Below, one piece after another: positions 45,902-54,336 of a DNA stretch of 64,000 nucleotides. Positions within the stretch are counted from its first letter, which is position 1; each line of letters starts with the position of its first letter. Both the position numbers and the translations under genes were made by a program. The notes beneath the pieces were generated by a model that had not been told where the DNA came from, made no database searches, and worked only from the letters and a program-made list of their open reading frames with translations. The stretch spans positions 1-64,000 of the forward strand of contig CAYMQB010000009.1 of assembly GCA_964392665.1 (NCBI GenBank), given 5' to 3'. The DNA is from CAYMQB01 sp964392665 (GTDB lineage: Bacteria > Hydrothermota > E44-bin80).

Positions 45902-48355
45902 TTATATTACGATGTTTAGAATTTTGTTCTCAACGTAAATAAACTTCTTTATCTCGTTTCCTTCTGTGTACTTTTTGATTTTTTCATCTTCAAGTGCGAG
46001 ACGTTTTATCTCTTCTTCTTCTGTATGTGCCAGTACCTCTGTCCGTGAACGTACTTTTCCATTTACCTGAATGACGATTGTAACTTTTTCTTTCTTGATT
46101 GCATTTTCATCATACTTGGGCCACGTTTCGTAGAATATGCTTTCCGATTTTCCATACATACTGTAAATTTCCTCGGATATATGAGGAGCAAAAGGAGCGA
46201 GCAGAAGCGTAAACTTTCTAATTCCATATTGAAATAGAGACGATTCTTTGTTCTCGAATGCATACATCTTGTTCAGTAGCTCCATGAGCGATGCAATGGC
46301 TGTATTGAAGTCCATTCTCTCCAGATCTATGGTAACCTTCATTATTGTTTCTTCCAAAGAACGGTAGAATTCGTAGTCTTTTTTGCTTAATGAATTTGCA
46401 TCCATTCCACTATATTCTTTTATATTTTCCTTCATAAGTGTATAAATTCTTGTAAGAAATCTTCTCGAGCCTTTGAGTCCCTGTTCACTCCAGAGTATTT
46501 CTCTCGCAGGAGGAGCGAAAAAAAGAAGTGCAATTCTTGCTATGTCAACACTTTCCTTATCGATAAGTTCTCTCGGAGATACGGCGTTTCCTTTTGATTT
46601 ACTCATTACATCACCTTTCTCGTCAAGAACCATTCCATGATTGAAGAGTTTTATTGTCGGTTCATCACCTGGAAGCATATCTATGTCATATAGAAACATT
46701 GTGATGAATCTGTAATATATGAGGTGTCCTGCCGCATGCTCTATGCCGCCGATGTATAGGTCGACAGGAAACCATTTTTCTGCTTCTTCCTTTTCGTAGA
46801 TAACATCGTTGTTCTTTGAACTGAAGTATCTTAAGTAATACCAGGATGAATCAAGAAAGGTATCTATTGTATCTGCATCCCTGTGTGCTTTTCCACCGCA
46901 TTTCGGACATCTGGTATTGTAGAAGTCCGGAATATCTGCGAGAGGTGAGCGTCCTTTTGGGATAAAGTCAACCTTGGATTCAAGAGGTAGAAGCACAGGG
47001 AGTTCATTCTCGGGAACTGGTACAATTCCACATTTTTCACAATGAATCATTGGAATAGGAGCTCCCCAGTATCGTTGCCGTGAGATAAGCCAGTCTCTTA
47101 TTCTGTATGTAATCTTTCTCTTTCCTATTTTTGTCTGCTCCATATGTTCGATGGTTTTGTCGATTCCAATTTTTGAGTCCATACCGGAAAATATTCCCGA
47201 ATTTACCATAATACCTGGTTCTGTATAAGCATTTTCCATCTGTTCTATCGTTAGTTCTTTCCCCGGAGGGTTTATAACGATTTTTATAGGAAGATGATAT
47301 CTTTTGGCAAATTCAAAATCTCTCTGGTCATGTCCTGGAACTCCCATTACAATACCTGTTCCATAAGAAGCAAGCACATAATCAGCTGTCCATATTGCAA
47401 CTCTTTCGTTTGAAAATGGATTTATTGCATACAGTCCGGTGAAAATACCATCCTTTTCTGCTTTTAAATCGGTGCGCTCAATTTCCGTTTTCATCATCGA
47501 ACGCTCGATATAAGCTAAAACATCATCCCTTTTCTCTGAAAACTCGAGTATGTGTTTTAAGATTTTATGCTCGGGGGCAATAACAATAAACGTAACACCG
47601 TAGATTGTATCAGACCTTGTTGTGAAAACAGGGAGTTCCATATTTTCCTTTTCGAGTTTGAATACTATCTCTGAACCTTCGCTTTTTCCAATCCAATTTC
47701 TCTGTATTGCTTTAACGTTATCAGGCCATTCTGTTAGATTATCGATTCCCTTAAGAAGTCTTTCGGCATAATTCGTAATTCGTATAAACCATTGTTCGGT
47801 TTCCGTTTTCTCGACCGCAGAATCACAGCGCCAGCATCTGCCTTGAATTACCTGTTCGTTTGCCAGGACAGTTTTGCACTCCGGGCACCAGTTTACGATA
47901 GTTTCGTCTCTGTAACAAAGACCTTTTTCGTACAGCTTTTTGAAAAGCCATTGTGTCCATCTGTAGTATTCAGGTTTACAACTTATTACCTCTTTTTCCC
48001 AATCGTAGCTAATACCAAGTTTCTTAAGGGTATCCCTGGAAATCTCGATGTTGTTCATAGTCCACCTTTCTGGACTTGAGTTATGAGTTATTGCAGCTTG
48101 CTCAGCAGGTAGCCCGAAGGCATCCCAGCCAAATGGGTGGAAGATCTGGAAGCCGTTCATCCTTTTATATCGCCAAACTACATCTCCAAGAATGTAATTT
48201 CTGAAGTGTCCGATATGTATATCACCGGAGGGATAAGCGTACATTTCAAGTAGGTAGAATTTTTTTTCTGGATTTTTTGGGGTACAGAAAAGTCTCATTT
48301 TATCCCATCTTTTCTGCCACCTCTTTTCTATTTCCTTAAATAGATTGTTTTTCAT
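45902..48355 (-). CDS. leuS: leucyl-tRNA synthetase
   Basis: 817 residues, normal for bacterial LeuRS. Class I signatures YPSGDIHIGHFRNY (HIGH, about residue 45) and VMSKSKGNAVSP (KMSKS, about 575), the CP1 editing domain with TRSDTIYGVTF and GVPGHDQRDFEFA, and zinc-like CPEC/CWRC and CEKC/CPKC pairs are visible. Expression is probably controlled by a leucine-codon attenuator (see 48387-48519). Confidence 0.97.
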   Translation of the reverse strand: MKNNLFKEIEKRWQKRWDKMRLFCTPKNPEKKFYLLEMYAYPSGDIHIGHFRNYILGDVVWRYKRMNGFQIFHPFGWDAFGLPAEQAAITHNSSPERWTMNNIEISRDTLKKLGISYDWEKEVISCKPEYYRWTQWLFKKLYEKGLCYRDETIVNWCPECKTVLANEQVIQGRCWRCDSAVEKTETEQWFIRITNYAERLLKGIDNLTEWPDNVKAIQRNWIGKSEGSEIVFKLEKENMELPVFTTRSDTIYGVTFIVIAPEHKILKHILEFSEKRDDVLAYIERSMMKTEIERTDLKAEKDGIFTGLYAINPFSNERVAIWTADYVLASYGTGIVMGVPGHDQRDFEFAKRYHLPIKIVINPPGKELTIEQMENAYTEPGIMVNSGIFSGMDSKIGIDKTIEHMEQTKIGKRKITYRIRDWLISRQRYWGAPIPMIHCEKCGIVPVPENELPVLLPLESKVDFIPKGRSPLADIPDFYNTRCPKCGGKAHRDADTIDTFLDSSWYYLRYFSSKNNDVIYEKEEAEKWFPVDLYIGGIEHAAGHLIYYRFITMFLYDIDMLPGDEPTIKLFNHGMVLDEKGDVMSKSKGNAVSPRELIDKESVDIARIALLFFAPPAREILWSEQGLKGSRRFLTRIYTLMKENIKEYSGMDANSLSKKDYEFYRSLEETIMKVTIDLERMDFNTAIASLMELLNKMYAFENKESSLFQYGIRKFTLLLAPFAPHISEEIYSMYGKSESIFYETWPKYDENAIKKEKVTIVIQVNGKVRSRTEVLAHTEEEEIKRLALEDEKIKKYTEGNEIKKFIYVENKILNIVI

Positions 48356-48386
48356 AATTCCTCATTTTGTTTTTTTTCTTACATTT

Positions 48387-48422
48387 AACAAAAACCCCAC
48401 TATTCCTTTAGGAAAGTGGGGT
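48387..48422 (-). terminator. intrinsic terminator of the leuS attenuator
   Basis: On the minus strand ACCCCACT (48415-48422) pairs with AGTGGGGT (48394-48401), followed by TTTTTGTT. It lies 26 bases after the leader-peptide stop and 32 bases before the leuS start. The 5' arm can instead pair with GTGGGGT at 48456-48462 inside the leader-peptide gene, forming an antiterminator. Confidence 0.85.
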
Positions 48423-48447
48423 TAAATACTTAGCGATTCGCTTTTGG

Positions 48448-48519
48448 TCAGATATACCCCACCATATTGTTTAGTTTGCTCAACAACAATGAATCAAGAA
48501 CCAATTCTCTTCTTTTCAT
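48448..48519 (-). CDS. leuL: leucine-rich leader peptide of leuS
   Basis: 23 residues, MKRRELVLDSLLLSKLNNMV and then GYI. Six leucines, three of them consecutive (TTG TTG TTG). The stop codon falls six bases after the GTGGGGT segment that competes for the terminator arm. This is the classical arrangement in which a ribosome stalled for lack of charged leucyl-tRNA lets the antiterminator form. The name leuL is by analogy with amino-acid operon leaders. Confidence 0.8.
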   Translation of the reverse strand: MKRRELVLDSLLLSKLNNMVGYI

Positions 48520-48526
48520 AATCCTT

Positions 48527-48555
48527 TCTATAGCACAAAGGAAACAGCTTGTCAA
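48527..48555 (-). promoter_or_regulatory. leuS promoter, leaderless leader peptide
   Basis: TTGACA (48550-48555), 17-base spacer, TATAGA (48527-48532) on the minus strand. The -10 ends 7 bases before the leader-peptide ATG at 48519. Confidence 0.8.
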
Positions 48556-48699
48556 GAACTAATTTCATAGTGTCATTGCAGTTCAGACAATAGAGCATGT
48601 GTTCTTAGAAACCCTTCTGTCCCTCCTAATGCTGGATAATGTCATTCTGAAGTCTGCGCTGGATAAGTTTCAGCATTGTTTCAGTATCTTACAAGTCCT

Positions 48700-48792
48700 G
48701 TCATTCTGAGTAAGCATTAGTTTTTCACTTAGGAAGAATCTTGGTTTTTAGATTCTTCCACGGTCAAAATGGAACAGAACACTCAGAATGAG
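48700..48792. repeat. nested palindromic intergenic repeat, second copy
   Basis: Outer arms GTCATTCTGAG (48700-48710) and CTCAGAATGAG (48782-48792), with inner GAAGAATCT and AGATTCTTC. Same family as 23294-23407. The gap 48556-48863, between yigZ and the leuS promoter, holds this element, another half copy near 48641 and no gene. Confidence 0.75.
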
Positions 48793-48863
48793 ACAGCGAC
48801 TGCAATTATTGAGGTTTCCTATTTTATGGGTGAAATATGACATTCTATTGTCTGAATGGCAAT

Positions 48864-49460
48864 TCATTGCTCAATGTCAATTTTGCCGTGAGTAAGGTTT
48901 TTTAGGTCTTCGAGAAGGCTTTCCTTGTTTTTTTCTTCCACAGAGATTTTCAAGAATAGTTTGTTTGTATAATTCTGTTCCAGTATTTTTGCATTATGGT
49001 GTTTCAAAAGATTTTGCATTTTCCCAGTATTTTTTGTTTCTACTCTAAATGCCAATTCTATTGTAGGAACACAGGCTACTTTTCTTGATATTTCGATAGC
49101 CTTTCGTGCGCTCTCTCGGTATGCTCGGTTTAGACCTCCAAGTCCAAGCTTAATTCCACCGAAATATCGCGTTACCACGATAAGTGTATTGGTTAAATTT
49201 ACCATCTTAATTTCTTGTAAAATGGGCAATCCTGCGCTTTTCGGTGGTTCTCCATCGTCAGAGCATTTTTCTATTATATTTTTGTAACCCAGTCTGTGTG
49301 CATAAGGGTGATGGGTTGCATCCTTGAATTCTCGTTTCAAAAGTGAGAGCTGTCTTTTTGCATCATTTGGTGAGGATACAGGCACTATTGTTGCATAAAA
49401 GCGTGATTTTTTAATTTTTTGCTCGATTATTATCTTTTTCTCAACGGTAAATAGAATCAT
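48864..49460 (-). CDS. yigZ: YigZ/IMPACT family protein
   Basis: 198 residues from ATG 49460, fixed by a promoter whose -10 ends 6 bases upstream; a TTG at 49499 is not favoured. Family signatures CSDDGEPPKSAGLPIL and VVTRYFGGIKLGLGGL are present, with a ferredoxin-like C-terminal domain. Eukaryotic IMPACT acts on translation control; the bacterial role is unclear. Confidence 0.92.
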   Translation of the reverse strand: MILFTVEKKIIIEQKIKKSRFYATIVPVSSPNDAKRQLSLLKREFKDATHHPYAHRLGYKNIIEKCSDDGEPPKSAGLPILQEIKMVNLTNTLIVVTRYFGGIKLGLGGLNRAYRESARKAIEISRKVACVPTIELAFRVETKNTGKMQNLLKHHNAKILEQNYTNKLFLKISVEEKNKESLLEDLKNLTHGKIDIEQ

Positions 49461-49466
49461 TGTTTC

Positions 49467-49495
49467 TTTATAGTTTAGGGATTCCGGAAAGTCAA
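49467..49495 (-). promoter_or_regulatory. yigZ promoter, leaderless
   Basis: TTGACT (49490-49495), 17-base spacer, TATAAA (49467-49472) on the minus strand, ending 6 bases before ATG 49460. Confidence 0.75.
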
Positions 49496-49529
49496 GCAAA
49501 AAGGAAGATTACAGCTGAGAAAATTTCAT

Positions 49530-49558
49530 TTGACAAACAATCGTTTTTAACTTATGAT
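49530..49558 (+). promoter_or_regulatory. promoter of the rpmH operon
   Basis: TTGACA (49530-49535), 17-base spacer, TATGAT (49553-49558). The leader of about 40 bases contains AAGGAGG before ATG 49604. Confidence 0.8.
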
Positions 49559-49603
49559 AAATAACTTTGAATAGTTGAACAGAAGGTTTTAAGGAGGTAT
49601 TGA

Positions 49604-49750
49604 ATGAAGCGTACTTATCAACCGAGCAGGAAGAAGAGAAGAAAAAAGCACGGATTTAAAAAAAGGATGTCTGATAAAAGTGGAAAAAAAATTCTTGCAA
49701 GGAGAAGGAAAAAAGGAAGAAAGAGGCTTACGGTTTCGGGAGAAAAATAA
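49604..49750 (+). CDS. rpmH: 50S ribosomal protein L34
   Basis: 48 residues, MKRTYQPSRKKRRKKHGF at the start and a very basic composition as in all L34. AAGGAGG ribosome site. The rnpA reading frame begins inside this gene, so the two overlap by about 70 bases. Confidence 0.97.
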   Translation: MKRTYQPSRKKRRKKHGFKKRMSDKSGKKILARRRKKGRKRLTVSGEK

Positions 49751-50066
49751 TACGATTAAAAAGCGTTCTCATTTCGATGAGATTTTCCGCAAAGGAAAGA
49801 GAACGGTAGGATCAACGATATCTATAGTATTTACCGAAGAAGACAGCTTCAAGTTTGGGATTACATTTAAGAGAGATGCGAAATCGGCTGTGCAAAGGAA
49901 TAAGGCAAAGAGAAGAATACGACATTTAGTAAGAAATGGGAAACTCAAATTAAGGGAGAACATTAACATTGTGTTTATTTTGTCCGGAGATTCATTGAGT
50001 CTCACATTTAAAGAGCTTTCGAGTGAATTACGAAAAATAATCGAGGATGCTGAAATCACCGAATGA
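49680..50066 (+). CDS. rnpA: ribonuclease P protein component
   Basis: 128 residues if started at GTG 49680; TTG 49695 is an alternative. Both lie inside rpmH. Family features are NTIKKRSHFDEIFRKGKR and the RNR motif in AVQRNKAKRRIRHLVR. It binds RNase P RNA for tRNA 5' maturation. The N-terminal 15-20 residues are uncertain. The stop overlaps the yidD start. Confidence 0.92.
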   Translation: MEKKFLQGEGKKEERGLRFREKNNTIKKRSHFDEIFRKGKRTVGSTISIVFTEEDSFKFGITFKRDAKSAVQRNKAKRRIRHLVRNGKLKLRENINIVFILSGDSLSLTFKELSSELRKIIEDAEITE

Positions 50067-50272
50067 AAAAAATAGTTATTTTGATTATTTTATTTTACAA
50101 GAAATTCTTATCGCCTTTATTACCCGGAACCTGTAGATTCTATCCAACTTGTTCAACATACAGTATTGCGGCTATTAAGAAATACGGTTTGCTCAGAGGA
50201 GGTTTGAAAGGATCATGGAGGCTTCTGAGGTGTAATCCCTTTAATCGCGGGGGATACGACCCTCTAAAATAG
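50063..50272 (+). CDS. yidD: membrane protein insertion efficiency factor YidD
   Basis: 69 residues. Conserved CRFYPTCSTYSIAAIKKYG and CNPFNRGGYDP motifs. Peripheral inner-membrane protein that assists YidC, encoded between rnpA and yidC as in most bacteria. Confidence 0.95.
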   Translation: MKKIVILIILFYKKFLSPLLPGTCRFYPTCSTYSIAAIKKYGLLRGGLKGSWRLLRCNPFNRGGYDPLK

Positions 50273-50280
50273 GAGAAAAA

Positions 50281-51909
50281 GTGGATAAAAGAACAATAAC
50301 CGCCCTTCTCTTGATTACGGTATTAATATTCGTTTATACTATGTTAACGAGGAGGACAACTCAACCGCCAAAGAAAATTGTGGAAACAGAACAAAAGAAA
50401 GTAGAAGAGGTGAAACAAGGGGAAAAACCCCAGGAAACCGAGATAGTCGATGCAGGAGAGAATAAGAAAGAAAATGTTGTTACAGAAACCACAGAAGTAC
50501 CCAAAGAAGAAAAAACGATAATAGTCAGAACGAAGGTTTTTACAGCGGAATTTTCCACTTATGGTGCTACACTACAAAGCATGAAATTGCTGAATTATGC
50601 AGGGGAAGGTGGTAAACCTGTGGAGTTGATTCCGGAAGGTGGGAATCCTCTCGCCGTATCACTGTTAGAGGAAGGTAAAACAGTTGATTTAAGTCAATTC
50701 CAAACTTCTTGTGAGAGAGACAGCATTAATCTCACAGGGGGCTTGAAGGACAGCCTTGTGTTTCATTATGTTAAGAATGATACTACATTCTTGAAGAAGG
50801 TTTTTGTTTTCACTCCTGACAGTTATGTTATGGATTTGCATATCAAGTTTCCAGATGAGATCAAACGTTCCGCAAGACTTTCTTTCAATACCGGATTAGC
50901 TTCCACTGAAAAAGATAAGAGGGATGAACTTGCATATACCTTCTTTGTAGCGATGTTTGGAGACCATTTTGAACGCAAAGCTTTAAAAAAGATAAAGGAA
51001 GAAAAATCATCTGTGGAAGGAAGAATTAAATGGGCAGGTATAACAAGTAAATATTTCCTCTTTTTAATGGTGCCGCAAGACACAATAGTTAATAACGTGA
51101 GTCAATGGAAAATCGATAAAAAAAGAATTGGACTATCGGTATCAACAGGAGAGGTAAATACAGGTAATTTTTCACTCTATTTTGGTCCTTTGGACTACTA
51201 TCTGTTGAAGAAGATGGGAAGTGGATTTGAACAGAGTGTCTATTTTGGATGGCAATGGATTGCGCCAATAAGCAAAGTCATTTTTTTCATATTCACCGGG
51301 ATTCAGAAGGTTATACCCAACTATGGGATTGTAATAATCATATTCTCAACGATTATGATGGTTGTATTTTTTCCGTTAACGATAAGAAGTTTTTCTTCTA
51401 TGAGAAGGATGCAAAAGCTCCAGCCGAAAATGGAAGGAATAAGGAAAAAACTTAAGGATGAACCACAGAAGATGAACGCTGAGATTATGAAGCTTTACAA
51501 ACAGAATAAAGTTAATCCAGTTGGAGGCTGTTTACCTCTGGTATTCCAGATGCCTGTGTTCTTTGCACTCTATGCAGTTCTTCGCAGCACAATCGAGTTA
51601 AGAAGAGCTCCATTTATGTTGTGGATAAAAGACCTGTCAATGAAGGACCCATACTATGTTCTACCTGTTGTTATGGGAATTGCGATGTTTTTTCAGCAGA
51701 AACTTACGGTAACGGACCCAAAGCAAAAAGCAATGACCTATTTTATGCCCATTTTTCTTGTTTTCATTTTCTCCAGATTGCCATCGGGTATAGTCCTTTA
51801 CTGGCTTATCTATAATCTTTTGTCGATTTTACAGCAGTATATCATTCACAGAAATGAAAGGAAGGAAGTAGAAACGCAAGCCAAACCTGAACAGAATGAA
51901 GTTTCCTAA
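50281..51909 (+). CDS. yidC: membrane protein insertase YidC
   Basis: 542 residues from GTG 50281 behind AGGAGA. N-terminal membrane anchor (about 5-22), a Lys/Glu-rich linker, a periplasmic beta-rich domain (about 80-330), then the conserved insertase core with membrane helices (NYGIVIIIFSTIMMVVFFPLT, in parts; GGCLPLVFQMPVFFALYAVL; LPSGIVLYWLIYNLLSILQQ). The long periplasmic domain is the Gram-negative type and supports an outer-membrane organism. Confidence 0.96.
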   Translation: MDKRTITALLLITVLIFVYTMLTRRTTQPPKKIVETEQKKVEEVKQGEKPQETEIVDAGENKKENVVTETTEVPKEEKTIIVRTKVFTAEFSTYGATLQSMKLLNYAGEGGKPVELIPEGGNPLAVSLLEEGKTVDLSQFQTSCERDSINLTGGLKDSLVFHYVKNDTTFLKKVFVFTPDSYVMDLHIKFPDEIKRSARLSFNTGLASTEKDKRDELAYTFFVAMFGDHFERKALKKIKEEKSSVEGRIKWAGITSKYFLFLMVPQDTIVNNVSQWKIDKKRIGLSVSTGEVNTGNFSLYFGPLDYYLLKKMGSGFEQSVYFGWQWIAPISKVIFFIFTGIQKVIPNYGIVIIIFSTIMMVVFFPLTIRSFSSMRRMQKLQPKMEGIRKKLKDEPQKMNAEIMKLYKQNKVNPVGGCLPLVFQMPVFFALYAVLRSTIELRRAPFMLWIKDLSMKDPYYVLPVVMGIAMFFQQKLTVTDPKQKAMTYFMPIFLVFIFSRLPSGIVLYWLIYNLLSILQQYIIHRNERKEVETQAKPEQNEVS

Positions 51910-53269
51910 CACAATTGCAGCCATTTCTACTCCCCCGGGTATTGGAGGCATAGCTGTCATAAGAATAAGTGGGAAAGATTCCCTCAATATAGCTGCGCAG
52001 ATATTCAAGGGTAAGTTTTCGCCAGAGAAAATCGAAACACACAGAGTGATACATGGGAAGATAATCGAGCCTGAAACAAAAGAAGAAATCGACGAGGTTT
52101 TGCTTACTGTAATGCATGCTCCCGAAACTTACACTGGTGAAGATGTGGTAGAGATTAGTTGCCACGGTGGAGTTGTGAGTGCAAAAAGGGTGCTTTCTGA
52201 ATCGATCAAGGCAGGGGCTTCTCCGGCTGGTAAAGGTGAGTTTACTAAAAGAGCTTTTATTAACGGAAAAATAGACTTGATGCAGGCAGAAGCAGTTTTT
52301 GATATTGTTAGTGCAAAGACAGAACAGGGACTGAAAAGTGCACTCGCTCAACTTAACGGAGTTCTTTCTCAGAAACTTGGGAGTTTAAGGAAAATTTTAG
52401 TATCCGTATTGAAGGATATAGAACTTTCTTTTGATTTTTCAGAACAGGATGTTTCCATACCCAAGCGAAACACTTTAGAGAAAAAACTAAATAGTGCACT
52501 CGATGGCATTAGCGATATAATTGAAGAAAGTGAAAGGGCAAGTATAGTGCAAGATGGTATCAGTGCTGCTATTGTAGGAAAACCAAATGTTGGTAAATCT
52601 TCGCTTTTAAACGCACTTCTACTTGAAGAACGGGCTATTGTTACACAAATTCCTGGAACAACAAGAGATACTGTTGAGGGATGGATAAATGTAAATGGAA
52701 TTCCTTTAAATCTTTATGATACTTGTGGTTTTAAAGATACGGAGAATGTTGTCGAGGAAAAGGCGATCGAGAAAACTATGGATGTGATGAATAAAACATC
52801 TTTCTTGCTTTTTGTGACAGATGGCTCGTCCCGTTCTGTCGAAGAAGATGTAGAAATGCTCGACATCGTAAAAAACAAGAAATTGATCATTGTGATAAAC
52901 AAGATAGACCTTCCTCAAAGAATAAGAATTTCGGAACTAATCAATGGTTCCGATTACCCTATCTGCAAGATTTCCGCAAAAGAACACAGCGGCATCGGGA
53001 AATTGAACGCTGAGATTATGAAGCTTATAGAGGTGAATAATTTGAGACTTGGTAACAGCTCCAATATTCGCTCCAGGCATTTTGCCCTTCTTTCTCGAGG
53101 AAAGGGATGTATCAGTAGTGCTTTGGATGGATTGATAGAGGGCAAAGGACTCGAGCTGCTTGCCTTCGAGATTAAAGAATCATTAACTGTTCTTGGCGAG
53201 CTGGTAGGAGAGGTAACATCGGAAGAGGTTCTTGAAAGCATATTCACCAAGTTCTGCATAGGGAAATAG
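51896..53269 (+). CDS. mnmE: tRNA modification GTPase MnmE
   Basis: 457 residues. N-terminal formyl-THF-like domain, GTPase domain inserted in a helical domain with G1 GKPNVGKSSLLNALL (about residue 226), PGTTRDT and NKIDLP, and the C-terminal FCIGK with the catalytic cysteine. With MnmG it modifies wobble uridine of tRNAs. Start overlaps the yidC end by 14 bases. Confidence 0.96.
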   Translation: MKFPNTIAAISTPPGIGGIAVIRISGKDSLNIAAQIFKGKFSPEKIETHRVIHGKIIEPETKEEIDEVLLTVMHAPETYTGEDVVEISCHGGVVSAKRVLSESIKAGASPAGKGEFTKRAFINGKIDLMQAEAVFDIVSAKTEQGLKSALAQLNGVLSQKLGSLRKILVSVLKDIELSFDFSEQDVSIPKRNTLEKKLNSALDGISDIIEESERASIVQDGISAAIVGKPNVGKSSLLNALLLEERAIVTQIPGTTRDTVEGWINVNGIPLNLYDTCGFKDTENVVEEKAIEKTMDVMNKTSFLLFVTDGSSRSVEEDVEMLDIVKNKKLIIVINKIDLPQRIRISELINGSDYPICKISAKEHSGIGKLNAEIMKLIEVNNLRLGNSSNIRSRHFALLSRGKGCISSALDGLIEGKGLELLAFEIKESLTVLGELVGEVTSEEVLESIFTKFCIGK

Positions 53270-53270
53270 T

Positions 53271-53720
53271 ATGAAAAGAAATATCACAATTAAAATTTCT
53301 CTTGTGTTTTCTCTTCTTGCGCTTATTATTTCTGTTCTTACATTCCTTAAAACAGGAGGTGTATCTGATATAAAGAAGCAAGTGAGTTCCCTTAGAGAGG
53401 ACATTAAGGACGTAAAATTGCAAACAGAAATACGTATGGAAAATCGCTCGACACTTTTTGAGGTATTGTGTGATTTGGCGGAATCGGTTGATTCACTGAA
53501 AAGTGGAAATGCTTTCGAGTCAAGAAGGCTTTTGGATGATGCGATTCGGAAAATCGGTGAAGTGGAGAACGAACTAAGTGGGATAAAACGTGGACATCTT
53601 GCCAAAATAAGAATGGGGCTGGAAAAACTCGAACCGAATCTAATTTCAGGAGACACAAAGACGATAAGAGAATTTGAATATCAGATAATACTCCTGCGCA
53701 TTTTTGAGGAAAACCTCTAA
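53271..53720 (+). CDS. membrane-anchored coiled-coil protein, unknown
   Basis: 149 residues. One N-terminal membrane helix (about 8-27) followed by a coiled coil (30-70) and helical remainder. Not recognised. It starts one base after mnmE and its stop overlaps the M50 protease start (TAATG), so it is translated with them. Confidence 0.65.
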   Translation: MKRNITIKISLVFSLLALIISVLTFLKTGGVSDIKKQVSSLREDIKDVKLQTEIRMENRSTLFEVLCDLAESVDSLKSGNAFESRRLLDDAIRKIGEVENELSGIKRGHLAKIRMGLEKLEPNLISGDTKTIREFEYQIILLRIFEENL

Positions 53721-54334
53721 TGCCTTTTATAATACTTAATATCGTCATTCTGCTGTTTTCTATAATTATTCACGAGACCGCTCATGGTTTTTCAGCACTC
53801 AAACTTGGTGACCCGACAGCCAAGATGAGAGGTCGGCTGACCCTTAATCCTATTCCACATATAGACATCGTCGGAACCATTGTGTTGCCTGTAATGCTTA
53901 TATTGGTCAAATCACCCGTTCTGTTTGGCTGGGCCAAACCTGTTCCAGTTAATCCTCTGAATTTTAGAAATCCAAAGAGAGATATGATGCTTACCAGTCT
54001 TGCCGGTCCTCTGTCGAATTTTGGTTTGGCTGTAATTTTCGCCATACTTTACAGGTTAGTGCGAATTGTAGGATTTGGCGGTCAGATATTTATTCGTGGT
54101 TTAGAATATGGTGCTGCAATAAATATTCTTCTTTTCTGTTTTAATCTTATACCTATTCCACCGCTTGATGGCTCCAAAGTTCTAATGTATTTCTTACCCG
54201 ATAGTGCTGAAAACATTTTCCGAAAGGTCGAACCGTTTGGTTTCATTATAATATTTGCCCTTTTTTTTATCGGCATTTTAAGTTTCATCTATCCTATTAT
54301 GAATCTATTCCTTACCATTATGCTCGGAAGGTGA
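53720..54334 (+). CDS. site-2 protease family (M50) intramembrane metalloprotease
   Basis: 204 residues, the short S2P form without PDZ. Zinc motif HETAHGFSAL (HExxH) near residue 15 and the distal NLIPIPPLDGSKVL (about 140). Membrane helices surround both. It cleaves membrane-embedded substrates; none is identified. Confidence 0.93.
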   Translation: MPFIILNIVILLFSIIIHETAHGFSALKLGDPTAKMRGRLTLNPIPHIDIVGTIVLPVMLILVKSPVLFGWAKPVPVNPLNFRNPKRDMMLTSLAGPLSNFGLAVIFAILYRLVRIVGFGGQIFIRGLEYGAAINILLFCFNLIPIPPLDGSKVLMYFLPDSAENIFRKVEPFGFIIIFALFFIGILSFIYPIMNLFLTIMLGR

Positions 54335-54336
54335 TG

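Noticed and set aside
48356..48520. T-box riboswitch for leuS
   Set aside because: No T-box consensus (AAGGGTGGAACCGCG-like) or stem I is visible; the Leu-rich ORF with competing arms explains the leader better.
49500..49604. replication origin near rpmH
   Set aside because: rpmH often lies beside dnaA, but there is no dnaA, no cluster of DnaA boxes and no strong AT-rich unwinding region here.
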